Below are positions 42,391 through 51,285 of a stretch of 55,527 bases of DNA, in pieces. Under the pieces are notes generated by a model that worked only from the letters and a program-made list of their open reading frames with translations, made no database searches and was not told the DNA's origin. The first letter of the stretch is position 1. Every line of letters begins with the position of its first letter. This DNA is from an uncultured Prevotella sp. (lineage in GTDB: Bacteria; Bacteroidota; Bacteroidia; Bacteroidales; Bacteroidaceae). Both the position numbers and the translations under genes were made by a program. The DNA lies in the NCBI GenBank assembly GCA_947165435.1, contig CAMVAI010000009.1, forward strand, positions 1 through 55,527. Direction: 5' to 3'.

Positions 42391-43508
42391 CCTCTCAAAA
42401 CCTCAAACAGTTCCTTCCACATCGGCATGATATTTTCGGCAGAATAGCGTTGAGACGACTTGGTACCAGCCTGACCCATCCTGCGCCGCAGTCCCTCATC
42501 TTCCATCAACCAGCATACCTTGTCGGCAAAGTCCTCAATGCTCCTGTCTTTTATCAAGAAGCCATCCACACCGTCGGTGATAATGTCGGCAGGTCCGTAA
42601 GGACAGTCGAAGGCAACAACGGGCAGCCCGTAGCTCATAGCCTCTGGCATCACCAGTCCGAAAGGCTCATATAAAGAGGTAAGCAGCAACATGGAGTTCC
42701 GTAAATACTCTTCGCCGATATTCGCAGTGGGTTCGTGAACCACCACATTGGCATCCATCTTCCTGATTTCAGGCAGCAGCACGTCGCGCTGGTCGCCATA
42801 GTCGCCAAAGAGGTTGAGCGTCCAATCAGGATACCGCTGATGGACCAACTCCCAGATTTTCATCAGCGACCATATATCCTTCTGTTGGGAATAACGACCG
42901 ATGAAGATGACATTCTTCGAGCTACAATCGCTCAGACGGCCGGTATTGTTCAGATTCACCACATTGGGAATTATTTTAACACGAGGAATCCATTTATGCC
43001 ATACCATTGAATCGCCTTTGGTTAGTGACACTAACATGGATACTTTCTTCATGTAATGATGCCGGTATAAATGCCGTAGTTCCTCTATAATACCCAAATG
43101 CGCAAAATGATAATAGAGACAAGAGGTATGAGATTCGAAAATTACCGGAATGTCACCACACACCTTTAATATAGTTTTAATGTACCCTATCTGTACAAAC
43201 ACAATGATATCGGGAGGATTCTCACCTATTCTTTGTGCTAAAGCATCACAAAACTCCTGTTGCAAGCGATGTTCAATCCAGACGCACTTCCATAAAGGAT
43301 AACGGTATTTCTTGTGAAAGAGTATATTCATATTGCAGATGTCAATGTCTTTGTTCAGCGGATACGCCAAAGCGTGTTCCCCTTGATTCACTGTCAACAA
43401 AGAGATATGAAAGCCATGTTCTGACAGCCAGTTCAACTTGTCAGCCAAAACCCTTTCTAAACCTCCAAGGATGGTAAATGTATCGACAATATACAATATT
43501 TTTCTCAT
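42387..43508 (-). CDS. Glycosyltransferase family 4 type
   Basis: A 373-aa GT-B enzyme. The N-terminal acceptor domain starts KILYIVDTFTILGGLERVLA, and the donor domain carries IGRYSQQKDIWSLMKIW and the family motif YEPFGLVMPEAMSYGLPVVA. Donor residues EA (E-x7-E) appear as in GT4. It presumably adds a sugar in the surface-polysaccharide cluster. It lies head-to-head with a truncated GT2 gene; the promoters overlap. AT-richer than the flanking core genes. Confidence 0.88.
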   Translation of the reverse strand: MRKILYIVDTFTILGGLERVLADKLNWLSEHGFHISLLTVNQGEHALAYPLNKDIDICNMNILFHKKYRYPLWKCVWIEHRLQQEFCDALAQRIGENPPDIIVFVQIGYIKTILKVCGDIPVIFESHTSCLYYHFAHLGIIEELRHLYRHHYMKKVSMLVSLTKGDSMVWHKWIPRVKIIPNVVNLNNTGRLSDCSSKNVIFIGRYSQQKDIWSLMKIWELVHQRYPDWTLNLFGDYGDQRDVLLPEIRKMDANVVVHEPTANIGEEYLRNSMLLLTSLYEPFGLVMPEAMSYGLPVVAFDCPYGPADIITDGVDGFLIKDRSIEDFADKVCWLMEDEGLRRRMGQAGTKSSQRYSAENIMPMWKELFEVLRG

Positions 43509-43515
43509 ACCTCTG

Positions 43516-43547
43516 CAAAATTAATCATTTTATTTGGATTTTACAAA
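43516..43547 (-). promoter_or_regulatory. Promoter of the GT4 gene
   Basis: TTTG (43544-43547), 20 nt, TAATTTTG (43516-43523) on the minus strand; only 7 nt separate the -7 box from the ATG at 43508. Confidence 0.8.
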
Positions 43548-43564
43548 TATTATTCCTATTTTTG
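43533..43564 (+). promoter_or_regulatory. Promoter of the truncated GT2 gene
   Basis: TTTG (43533-43536), 20 nt, TATTTTTG (43557-43564); full consensus, overlapping the divergent one. Confidence 0.75.
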
Positions 43565-43606
43565 CAATATCAAAACACAAAACATGGATTTAAGTATAGT
43601 CATAAC

Positions 43607-44056
43607 ATGAATAGTATATCAATCATTATCCCCGTCTATAACGTTGAGAAGTATATTCGACATTGCATAGAGTCTGTTATGACACAAGACACAGCAGGAG
43701 CTGATGTTGAGTGTATCGTGGTGAACGACTGTACACCCGACGGCAGTATGGCTATTGTCAACGACATGATTGCTTCATATCATGGCAGCATTCACTTCGT
43801 TGTTCTTCATCACCGAGAGAACAAAGAACTTTCTGCAGCTCGCAATACGGGAGAAGCATACGCAAAAGGAGACTTCATTCTCTTCATACCATCTTACAGA
43901 TTTCCTGCATACGAAATAGGCGTCTTTATATCAACCCCTGCAAGTTACGTTCGCCTTCTATCAAATTACGCACAGAAGTTTCCTCGTCTTGCATTGGTTC
44001 TATATCTTTTACTATATCTAGAATCTTCTGCGAAGGTACGAGTTCCTCTTTGCTAA
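43607..44056 (+). pseudogene. Truncated family 2 glycosyltransferase
   Basis: Begins MNSISIIIPVYNVEKYIRHC and has the NTGEAYAKGDFILFI segment, but at 43889 the frame departs: the next residues are PSYRF where a DxD-bearing segment (ADD) is expected. From there the sequence continues into an unrelated frame to the TGA at 44056. Residues after about 95 have no GT2 character. The promoter is intact, so a short product may be made, but catalytic parts are missing. Confidence 0.8.
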
Positions 44057-44153
44057 TTCTTGGCATGTTTGCCCACAGAGCCTTTTCTCTCTCTTTACGG
44101 ATGCGAGCTGCTTCAGATAGTTTCTCTTCACGAGACATAGGCTGTTCAACCAT
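43926..44153 (-). pseudogene. Small ORF ending in a DUF1703-like fragment
   Basis: 75 codons beginning MVEQPMSREEKLSEAARIRK; charged and helical, function unknown. Its last residues, ETSVRNLIEGERNLQGL, match TSVRSLIEGERNVQGF of the ATPase at 46293-48032. It is therefore a fusion of an unrelated small gene with a scrap of an ATPase gene, or a mosaic remnant. It lies across the broken end of the truncated GT2 on the opposite strand. Confidence 0.55.
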
Positions 44154-44191
44154 TTTTGCCGACTCATATAGGTGGTCGGCTAGCCAACAAT

Positions 44192-45226
44192 TCACAAGAG
44201 TCCTTTTGACTTACCCAACAATCTCACTAAAGCAACAGAGGCATAAGCGGGCAATGCTCCTATCAGATAAAGACTTAGGTTTTTCCATTTCCACCCCTTT
44301 AAGTACAGCACATCACTGAACGTCAGCGGTGAGCGCATCACATCGCGGATTTCACTCTTCGTAAACGACGGTTCAATAACTTTCCACTGCTTCAGTATAG
44401 AACAGGCCATGTAGAAATGGGTCATCATCACCTTGCAGAGCCATTTGTGGAAATAAGTTTTGCTTTTTAGGCGACTACTTTGAGCCTTCACTACAGCCAA
44501 AGCATCAATCGTTTTCTGGATTTCCGATTTATAAATGTGGTTTCTTTTTTGATAGTTAGACAACGATCCATAACGACAATAATAACTGTAAATAATATTT
44601 GGAATGAATACTGCTCTCGTGATATACGTCGGCAAATCCATCGTCATCACAAAATCTTCCCAATAATTGATATCTTGAAAGCGTAGATGATTATCACGAT
44701 AAACACTGATATCTATAAGGTATTTCCAAACATTAGCAGGAATATTTCTATAAGACTCGTAGGCATAATTTGCGAAATCATCGCCATGAAGAAACTGCAT
44801 AGGCCTATACAAATCCTTTTCTATGCGTTTTCTACCATCAAAATCATAAATCCGCTCATTGGAGCCATATACAATTTGAGCTGAATATTGTTGGGCAGCA
44901 TGGTATAATCGTTGTATTGAATCATTTGGCATCTCGTCGTCAGCATCCATAAAAAACAAGTAATGCCCTTGAGCCTCATCAATAATACGATTTCTCGCCA
45001 TTCCTATTCCCATATTCTGCGGTTGGCGGATAATACGGATATCCTTGCCTCGCGGATGTGTCCGCTGATATTCACGGACAATATCCATAGAGGCATCGGT
45101 GCCGCAGTCGTCGCATATCAGGAACTCTATATCCTGAAACGTCTGCGCCAATGCCGACTCTAGAGTCATCCGAATGTATTTCTCTACATTGTAGACCGGT
45201 ATGCCTATCGTTACATCATATTCCAT
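44192..45226 (-). CDS. Glycosyltransferase family 2 (paralogue 1)
   Basis: A 344-aa GT-A enzyme. Starts MEYDVTIGIPVYNVEKYIRM; the DxD-type motif is FMDADDEMP, with NMGIGMARNRI before it. It is a clear tandem paralogue of the next gene (44192-45226 and 45274-46308 are both exactly 1,035 nt), with matching openings and matching C-terminal layout. The ATG at 45226 was chosen because the conserved strand begins there. AT-rich relative to neighbours. It probably transfers different sugars from its twin. Confidence 0.87.
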   Translation of the reverse strand: MEYDVTIGIPVYNVEKYIRMTLESALAQTFQDIEFLICDDCGTDASMDIVREYQRTHPRGKDIRIIRQPQNMGIGMARNRIIDEAQGHYLFFMDADDEMPNDSIQRLYHAAQQYSAQIVYGSNERIYDFDGRKRIEKDLYRPMQFLHGDDFANYAYESYRNIPANVWKYLIDISVYRDNHLRFQDINYWEDFVMTMDLPTYITRAVFIPNIIYSYYCRYGSLSNYQKRNHIYKSEIQKTIDALAVVKAQSSRLKSKTYFHKWLCKVMMTHFYMACSILKQWKVIEPSFTKSEIRDVMRSPLTFSDVLYLKGWKWKNLSLYLIGALPAYASVALVRLLGKSKGLL

Positions 45227-45273
45227 GCCACAAAGGTTAGAAAATTCGATACTGACAATAATTTCAACTATTA

Positions 45274-46308
45274 TTAATGGCTTGACACTCCATATCGCTT
45301 TATCATAGGCTTCAACAACCATACACAGAGGAAGGGTGGTACGACACCGAAAATCCAATAGAGCATGTTATGGAAGCGACCGGACTTGGCAGTGACAATC
45401 TGCCAAAAGGTCATAGGGTGCCACATCATGTCACGAACCTCGCGATTGGTGAAAGGCTCGTCGAACTCATCACGACGCCCCACCATCTCACAGGCGAAGG
45501 AGCAGTCGAGCATCATGAGATGAGAAATACGCTTGGAGTTGTAACACTTTCCCAACAGTTCCTTTCGACGCTTCTTCTCAGCAATGGCATCAATGGCGCG
45601 GGTCAAATATTTACGGCTCAGAATCTTTTTTTTCTTGGGTTTGCCGACATCACGGTTATAATAATGATAGGTGATGTCGGGCAACAAGACAGCACGGGTG
45701 ATGTAGGTGGGAAGGTCGATAGTAAAAGTAAAGTCTTCGCCATAGCCATGACCGACTTCAGTCACCTTCAGATGATTGCGACGGATAATATCCATGTCAA
45801 TCAGATAGTTCCAGTTCATGCCCTGAATGCCGACATGATAGACATAATCGGCAAAGAGGTCCTCTTCGGTAAATATATGCAGGGGATATGGGAACTGCTT
45901 TCTGCCCGTCTCTTCGCCATTCTCAACAAAAACACGCTCATAACTGCCATAGACTATCTCAGCCTGATATTGCTGGGCAGCGCTATACAACAATTCTATC
46001 GTATTCTCGGAAATGGAGTCATCGGCATCGAGCGAATAGAAATATCTGCCCTGCGCCTCGGCCATCATACGGTTGCGCGCCGCACCGATGCCCATATTCT
46101 GAGGTTGGTGAACGATACGGATATCCTTGCCTCTTGGATGGGTCTGTTGATACTCACGGACTATGTCTATCGATCTATCCGTGCCACAATCGTCCAAGAC
46201 CAGAAACTCTATACTTTGGAAAGTCTGAGCCAACGCAGAGTCCATCGTCAAACGAATGTACTTCTCAACATTATAAACAGGTATTCCTATCGTTACTTCG
46301 TATGCCAT
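45274..46308 (-). CDS. Glycosyltransferase family 2 (paralogue 2)
   Basis: A 344-aa GT-A enzyme beginning MAYEVTIGIPVYNVEKYIRL, with SLDADDSISEN as the DxD motif and NMGIGAARNRMM. Same length as paralogue 1 and similar throughout, including TAKSGRFHNML against LKGWKWKNLSL at the C-terminus. The start overlaps the upstream ATPase stop by 16 nt, indicating translational coupling. In the cluster it probably adds one sugar of a repeating unit. Confidence 0.88.
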   Translation of the reverse strand: MAYEVTIGIPVYNVEKYIRLTMDSALAQTFQSIEFLVLDDCGTDRSIDIVREYQQTHPRGKDIRIVHQPQNMGIGAARNRMMAEAQGRYFYSLDADDSISENTIELLYSAAQQYQAEIVYGSYERVFVENGEETGRKQFPYPLHIFTEEDLFADYVYHVGIQGMNWNYLIDMDIIRRNHLKVTEVGHGYGEDFTFTIDLPTYITRAVLLPDITYHYYNRDVGKPKKKKILSRKYLTRAIDAIAEKKRRKELLGKCYNSKRISHLMMLDCSFACEMVGRRDEFDEPFTNREVRDMMWHPMTFWQIVTAKSGRFHNMLYWIFGVVPPFLCVWLLKPMIKRYGVSSH

Positions 46309-48032
46309 AGTTCTATCTCCTCCATCCTGTTCAACTGATAGCCACGAATCTGCACCACAATCAAGTGCAGACGGGTGTGTTGTATCATCTGACGCACCTT
46401 CGGGCCTTCCCCGTAATGTCGTATCTGACTGACCGCCTCAGTCCACTGTTCTTCGGCATCACTCTCTGTGGCATCCGCCTTCAAGTATTTCAGTTCCAGA
46501 ATATAGCTGTGCTCTATCATGGGATAGCGCGTCAGGTCGGGCATAAGAAAGAAGTCGCAGTAGCCATGATTCAATTCCACCTCTGGAGCCGTCAGATAAT
46601 AGGGGTTCAGGTTGAGTAGTGCATTCATGAAACCTTGGACATTGCGCTCTCCCTCTATCAGAGAACGCACGGAGGTATTTTCACTGTACATCTTCATCAT
46701 CTGATTCAGCATCACCTGCCAGTTGCCATTGACGGCAGCCTCATAATAGGGTATATCCAACTCGTAGGTAGGCAGTGGATGGATGTTACGATATTCCTCC
46801 AGCAGATAGTCATAATACTGTCGTCGCACATTGTTGTTGGGTATTCCTAATTTCAGAACAGCCCCCATACGTCCGCTGATGGTCAACATGCCATAATAGA
46901 AAAGCAGGCTCTTGAACTTTTCGGGCTGAGTAAGATGTTCTGCGGGGAAGGACTCTTCAATATTCCCTATGGTATAACCTTTCTCCGCTATCTCGTTGAT
47001 AATGCTTGTGCGATAGCTGCCAGTACCGTCAAGACGTATCAGTTTCTTCATCTTTCCGTAGTCGGTACGGGTGTTGGGATCAATCATCTGCTCAGGCGAG
47101 TGTCCTGAAAGAATCAGATTATTCAAAAAATATAGCACCATGTCGCAATTGAACATCTTTGGATCGGTATCCAAGCTGTCTTTTGCAAAACAGTAATTGT
47201 CGTACCAAGGCTTCATCTCTGCCACAATACCATCTTCGTCACGGGTAATCTTACCCATACGCTGATAATAGCGAATCATCTCACGAACGTCTGTCTCTGA
47301 GAAACCTAGCATCATATTAAACTCTGGCCGCATGGTGATGTTGGTCGCTATATTGTACCCAGAAGTCAGGTCGTCCATAGTCACCGGACTCACACCCAGC
47401 ATCAGGATGCGGTCGAACATACCTTTGTATTGCTTAAAGGTTTCACGATAGAAACCTGTGGCATGGGTAAGGGCGTGATAGACTTTCTCTCCATCTTCGT
47501 TTAATACGCCATTGGTGAAATTGTCGTACTCATCTATAATCAAATATAACTTGCAGCCATATTCTTTTGCCTTCTCGTCAATATAGTTCAATTTATAGCG
47601 TGCTGTCTCTTTGGCCTTAACGTCGCGGGCAAATCCTTCGTAATAATAGGACTCGTAACGATCCGCAAAACTTTCAAGCATCATGCCGCAATATTCGTTA
47701 AAGTTCTTAGACAGTTCATCTATTTTCCCACCGACACGTGAGAAATCGAAATAAATCACTTGATAGACACTCTTTTCTGGAGTTGGATGTTCCTTAATCC
47801 ATAGTCCATCGAATAGCGTATCAAAATGGGAAGCATCGTTCAAGTCATAATAGGCACGAAGCATATTGAGGAAAATACTCTTACCAAAGCGCCGCGGACG
47901 AATGAGAAACAGGAAATGACCTGACTTCTCCAACTTCTGGATATACTGACTCTTGTCCACAAAATAGAGCCTCTCCCGCCTCAGTTGCTTGAAACTGGAA
48001 ATGCCATAAGGTATGCCTTTATACTGCTCCAT
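46293..48032 (-). CDS. AAA-ATPase with PD-(D/E)XK nuclease-like domain (DUF1703 type), second copy
   Basis: A 579-aa relative of the ATPase at 40819. N-terminal GIPYGISSFKQLRRERLYFVDK, P-loop FLIRPRRFGKSIFLN, and Walker B-like LYLIIDEYDNFTNG. The C-terminal region (SYILELKYLKADATESDAEE) fits the PD-(D/E)XK core. It starts the operon with the GT2 paralogues, whose first member overlaps its stop. Why these ATPases sit in polysaccharide loci is unclear; they may be selfish or defence-related. A scrap of a similar gene lies at 43926-43990. Confidence 0.87.
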   Translation of the reverse strand: MEQYKGIPYGISSFKQLRRERLYFVDKSQYIQKLEKSGHFLFLIRPRRFGKSIFLNMLRAYYDLNDASHFDTLFDGLWIKEHPTPEKSVYQVIYFDFSRVGGKIDELSKNFNEYCGMMLESFADRYESYYYEGFARDVKAKETARYKLNYIDEKAKEYGCKLYLIIDEYDNFTNGVLNEDGEKVYHALTHATGFYRETFKQYKGMFDRILMLGVSPVTMDDLTSGYNIATNITMRPEFNMMLGFSETDVREMIRYYQRMGKITRDEDGIVAEMKPWYDNYCFAKDSLDTDPKMFNCDMVLYFLNNLILSGHSPEQMIDPNTRTDYGKMKKLIRLDGTGSYRTSIINEIAEKGYTIGNIEESFPAEHLTQPEKFKSLLFYYGMLTISGRMGAVLKLGIPNNNVRRQYYDYLLEEYRNIHPLPTYELDIPYYEAAVNGNWQVMLNQMMKMYSENTSVRSLIEGERNVQGFMNALLNLNPYYLTAPEVELNHGYCDFFLMPDLTRYPMIEHSYILELKYLKADATESDAEEQWTEAVSQIRHYGEGPKVRQMIQHTRLHLIVVQIRGYQLNRMEEIELWHTK

Positions 48033-48048
48033 ACTCTAAAACTTTTTG

Positions 48049-48079
48049 CAAAGATACAAAATAATTATAAACTCTCAAA
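48049..48079 (-). promoter_or_regulatory. Promoter of the second ATPase operon
   Basis: TTTG (48076-48079), 19 nt, TATCTTTG (48049-48056) on the minus strand, 16 nt before the ATG; the -33 box lies inside the end of the upstream GT gene. Confidence 0.75.
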
Positions 48080-49213
48080 GAGTTGCTGCCAATCTTTTGC
48101 CAAACGGTCTATTTTATAGCGTGCAGACTTAATGACGGCATTTGCACCCATACGTTGTCGCTCTTCCGGATGTTCTATCATACACAACAGTTCTTCTGCC
48201 AAAGCACCGACATTGCCGTTTTCTGCCAATATGCCATCCTCACCGTCTGTAATGATGCTGCGTGGCCCCCAAGGACAGTCGAAGGCTACCACAGGTAGTC
48301 CGCAGGCCATAGCCTCAACAATCACCATACCAAAGCCCTCAAAACGAGAGCTGAGCACGAAGAGAGAACTTTGCATGTATGCCCTCTCAACATCGTTTGT
48401 CCGCCCATGCAGGCAACAACGGCTACGGTCTATCCTCAACTGGTCTATCAACCTTTCATAAGCCTCTCTGTCGCCATCACCATATACGTCCAGCCGCCAT
48501 TCAGAGCAACTATTCTCTACCACAGCCCATGCATTCAATAGCAAGTCAATTCCTTTTTCATGAGAGTATCTGGCAACTGCCACTACACGTTTTTCCGCCA
48601 AATGAGAAACAGAAGATGGCTCAAAAGACAGCGGGTCAGGAATAGCTGTCACGCTATCAAGTTCCTTCCACGACTTCTTGTCCTTCTCTGTAAGAACCAC
48701 CAATTTGTCAAGTTTTCTCAAATGTGTTAATAGGTTGTAAGACCATAGTCTTGCAAATACGCGCTTAACCACACCGGCATCCTCGGTCTGAAAATTGCGG
48801 TAGTTAGCCCGATTCACATGCAGCTCCCCCACCTTCTTGCTGCCGTCCTTGATGCTGGTAATAAAGTTGATTTCGCGCCGCAGGGTACTGATGGTGATGT
48901 CAGGACGGATGCGCATCAGCTCTGCTGTAAGCTTTCGCTTATAGACACGCTGTTTCTTGAGATAGACGAATATCTTCTTGATGAACGAACAGGTCCAGAG
49001 CTCCTCAAAGTTGATGTCGAGATTGACGACCTTGATCTTGTCGGACAACGGATAGGCAAAAAGCTTGCCCTTGCCATCGGTCAGAATAATGGTAATGTCG
49101 TAGCCGAAATGCTCAGCAAAATAGTTGGCCTTGAGTGTCAGCACACGCTCCACACCGCCTGCCATATACAAGGCCGGTGTACAATAAACTATCTTCAATG
49201 GTTTGTCATTCAT
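48065..49213 (-). CDS. Glycosyltransferase family 4 type
   Basis: A 382-aa GT-B enzyme: KIVYCTPALYMAGGVERVLT at the N-terminus, VAVARYSHEKGIDLLLNAW at the start of the donor domain, and SRFEGFGMVIVEAMACGLPVVA with the E-x7-E motif. It is similar to the GT4 at 42387-43508, with shared strings (DCPWGPRSIITDGEDG against DCPYGPADIITDGVDG). A paralogous pair therefore probably acts on related acceptors. Confidence 0.9.
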   Translation of the reverse strand: MNDKPLKIVYCTPALYMAGGVERVLTLKANYFAEHFGYDITIILTDGKGKLFAYPLSDKIKVVNLDINFEELWTCSFIKKIFVYLKKQRVYKRKLTAELMRIRPDITISTLRREINFITSIKDGSKKVGELHVNRANYRNFQTEDAGVVKRVFARLWSYNLLTHLRKLDKLVVLTEKDKKSWKELDSVTAIPDPLSFEPSSVSHLAEKRVVAVARYSHEKGIDLLLNAWAVVENSCSEWRLDVYGDGDREAYERLIDQLRIDRSRCCLHGRTNDVERAYMQSSLFVLSSRFEGFGMVIVEAMACGLPVVAFDCPWGPRSIITDGEDGILAENGNVGALAEELLCMIEHPEERQRMGANAVIKSARYKIDRLAKDWQQLFESL

Positions 49214-49490
49214 ACGCTCATTTATTTTTTACCAGTATATGTGCAGTTGGTGAATCCCTATGACATTGACGAGATTGGGCTCACAATGGCTAAAGTGAGC
49301 TAAGGGCATACAACGGTACGATTTCGATATAGCTAAGCACTTTGATTCTGCAAAGTTACCATTTTTTCTGAAATCCAATGCAAAAAGTGGGCAAAACTTT
49401 CAAAAATCCAATGCAAAAGCTTGCGGAAGGGTACTAATATCCCACCCAAAAGGGTGTTTGCAAAAATATAGAACTTTGCTTCACATATAT
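49214..49490. other. Spacer upstream of the GT4 gene, with short repeats
   Basis: No gene. aaatccaatgcaaaa occurs twice (near 49372 and 49408). A small hairpin with caccc/gggtg arms lies at 49443-49458. Confidence 0.55.
49351..49358 (-). promoter_or_regulatory. -7 element for the GT4 gene at 48065-49213
   Basis: TAACTTTG on the minus strand, about 135 nt upstream of the ATG; no convincing -33 at the correct spacing. Confidence 0.45.
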
Positions 49491-50615
49491 TTATGGCTTT
49501 GTCACAATGGCGTCAACTACTTTTTGCATCTGAATCTTCCAAGTAAGGTGCTCTACCGTCTTGCGTATCTCCTCCGGACGCATGGTGAAACCTGCCATGA
49601 AGTCAATAATCTGTTGAATATCGATGGGCGACTCGTCGGCAGGAGCCTTTAACACATAAGGCTGTTGGTCAAAATCGGAATCCTGCTCACTATATATAAA
49701 AGGTATACCGCGTGTAGCGTATTCACGGTTCTTCAGAGTCTTGATGACCGTGATGCCAGAGCGGTGGCGACCCAAGGAGCCGATGGCAAACTGGCACTGG
49801 CTGAAGACTGCGTCTAAAGCCTCGCCAAAAAGCTGGCCATGAAAGATGACCCTGTCTTGTAACCCATATTTTTCGATAACAGGCTTGAAAAGGTACTTCA
49901 TCGTGTTTGGATGTACACCACCAACAACATGGAAATAGACGGGTAGCGAGCCCTGATATTCGCCCATTCCCGCCATCACCCTGTCGAAAGCATGCCAGGG
50001 ATGCACTTCGGCCACACCAATCATGTGCAGGGCCGCCCCTGCCACCCTCGCTGCCGGAGCGAGCAGGGGAATCGTGTCGAAGTCCACCCCGTTGCTGATG
50101 TTGATGGTACGCTGGCCGAAAATCTCGCAAGCATCCGAGAATGTCACCATCGCATCCATATATTGATACAGCCTATTTCGGAACATCTGGTCTATCTTCA
50201 GCTCCCAGCGCTGCTGCCGCGAAAAGGTCTTAAACTCGTCATCGTAAGGATAAGTAGGTATCTCTGTGACAGCATGAATGCCTGCCGTCTTCAGCTGTCG
50301 AAACAGGCGTATCAGCCACGGACTGGCATTCTGGAAGCAGCGGGCATAGACCAGCTCTATACCCTCGCGCCGACAGTAGTCATAGATGCAGCCATAGCCT
50401 ATACGCTGGCGCAAGCCTGCCAAAAAGCCTTTACCATAGTCTTTCAAAACAGTATCATCAACATAGCGACACCGATGCCCGTTTTCAGCAAAGCCATAAT
50501 AGCATAGACGCACATCGTGCCCATTCTCGCGAAGCCCCTTCACCTGGTAGTGAATCTTCTTCGATATGCCGCTATACTCGGAAAAACCATGATAAACAAG
50601 AAACAAAATCTTCAT
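49491..50615 (-). CDS. Putative glycosyltransferase (GT-B type)
   Basis: A 374-aa protein starting MKILFLVYHGFSEYSGISKK, the opening strand and Gly loop of a GT-B fold. Less typical than the other GTs: no EA-x6-E motif is obvious, but MIGVAEVHPWHAFDRVM and SLGRHRSGITVIKTLKN fall where donor residues lie in GT4 relatives. An in-frame extension upstream of 50615 was rejected because it crosses the promoter. It has its own divergent promoter shared with the acyltransferase. Confidence 0.75.
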   Translation of the reverse strand: MKILFLVYHGFSEYSGISKKIHYQVKGLRENGHDVRLCYYGFAENGHRCRYVDDTVLKDYGKGFLAGLRQRIGYGCIYDYCRREGIELVYARCFQNASPWLIRLFRQLKTAGIHAVTEIPTYPYDDEFKTFSRQQRWELKIDQMFRNRLYQYMDAMVTFSDACEIFGQRTINISNGVDFDTIPLLAPAARVAGAALHMIGVAEVHPWHAFDRVMAGMGEYQGSLPVYFHVVGGVHPNTMKYLFKPVIEKYGLQDRVIFHGQLFGEALDAVFSQCQFAIGSLGRHRSGITVIKTLKNREYATRGIPFIYSEQDSDFDQQPYVLKAPADESPIDIQQIIDFMAGFTMRPEEIRKTVEHLTWKIQMQKVVDAIVTKP

Positions 50616-50632
50616 ACTGCCAAATATTTCTG

Positions 50633-50640
50633 CAAAAGTA
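50633..50640 (-). promoter_or_regulatory. -7 element of the GT gene at 49491-50615
   Basis: TACTTTTG on the minus strand, 17 nt before the ATG; no good -33. Confidence 0.5.
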
Positions 50641-50649
50641 AGAAAAAAA

Positions 50650-50681
50650 TTTGGAATAATGAAGAAATAGTCGTATTTTTG
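50650..50681 (+). promoter_or_regulatory. Promoter of the acyltransferase gene, giving a leaderless or near-leaderless transcript
   Basis: TTTG (50650-50653), 20 nt, TATTTTTG (50674-50681). The ATG at 50687 is only 5 nt past the box, at about the expected transcription start. Confidence 0.75.
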
Positions 50682-50686
50682 TGCGC

Positions 50687-51280
50687 ATGAAAGACAAGGA
50701 ATCCCTCCGAGAGGAACTGAAAGGCAGCCCACAACTGAAGCGCTGGCTCGACCTCATCATCATGAACCAGCGCGACGCCCGGCCACGATGGTACATCCGC
50801 CTGCTGGCCCCGCTCTACCAGTATCGCGGCCGCGGGTCGAAGATTTACCCCAGCGTCCGAATGGACACCCCACCCTATCGCAGCTTCCGGCTGGGGCGCC
50901 ACAGCGTCATCGAGTCGTACTGCTGCATCAACAATGCCGTGGGTGACATCACCATTGGCCACCACACCCGCATCGGCATCCACAACACCATCATCGGTCC
51001 GGTGAGCATCGGCAGCCACGTCAATCTGGCGCAGGGCATCGTCGTCACGGCACTGAACCACCAATTCCTCGATGCCTCCAAGCGCATCGACCAGCAGGGC
51101 ATCACGACGCGCGCCGTCGTCATCGGCGACGATGTGTGGATAGGTGCCAACGCCGTCGTACTGCCCGGAGTCACCGTAGGCAGCCACAGCGTGGTAGCCG
51201 CCGGAGCCGTAGTGACAAAAGACGTCCCCCCACACACCGTCGTTGGCGGCGTGCCGGCAAAAGTCATCAAAAACATCTGA
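50687..51280 (+). CDS. Hexapeptide-repeat acyltransferase (LbH)
   Basis: A 197-aa protein of the left-handed beta-helix O-acetyltransferase type. Helical lead part to about 55, then hexapeptide repeats ([28 protein letters not shown]), a loop with [15 protein letters not shown] carrying the likely catalytic His, and [16 protein letters not shown] and [14 protein letters not shown]. Acetyl-CoA:sugar transferases of this type decorate surface polysaccharides. It precedes the next GT gene by 5 nt. GTG at 50681 is inside the promoter and rejected. Confidence 0.9.
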   Translation: MKDKESLREELKGSPQLKRWLDLIIMNQRDARPRWYIRLLAPLYQYRGRGSKIYPSVRMDTPPYRSFRLGRHSVIESYCCINNAVGDITIGHHTRIGIHNTIIGPVSIGSHVNLAQGIVVTALNHQFLDASKRIDQQGITTRAVVIGDDVWIGANAVVLPGVTVGSHSVVAAGAVVTKDVPPHTVVGGVPAKVIKNI

Positions 51281-51285
51281 AGTGT

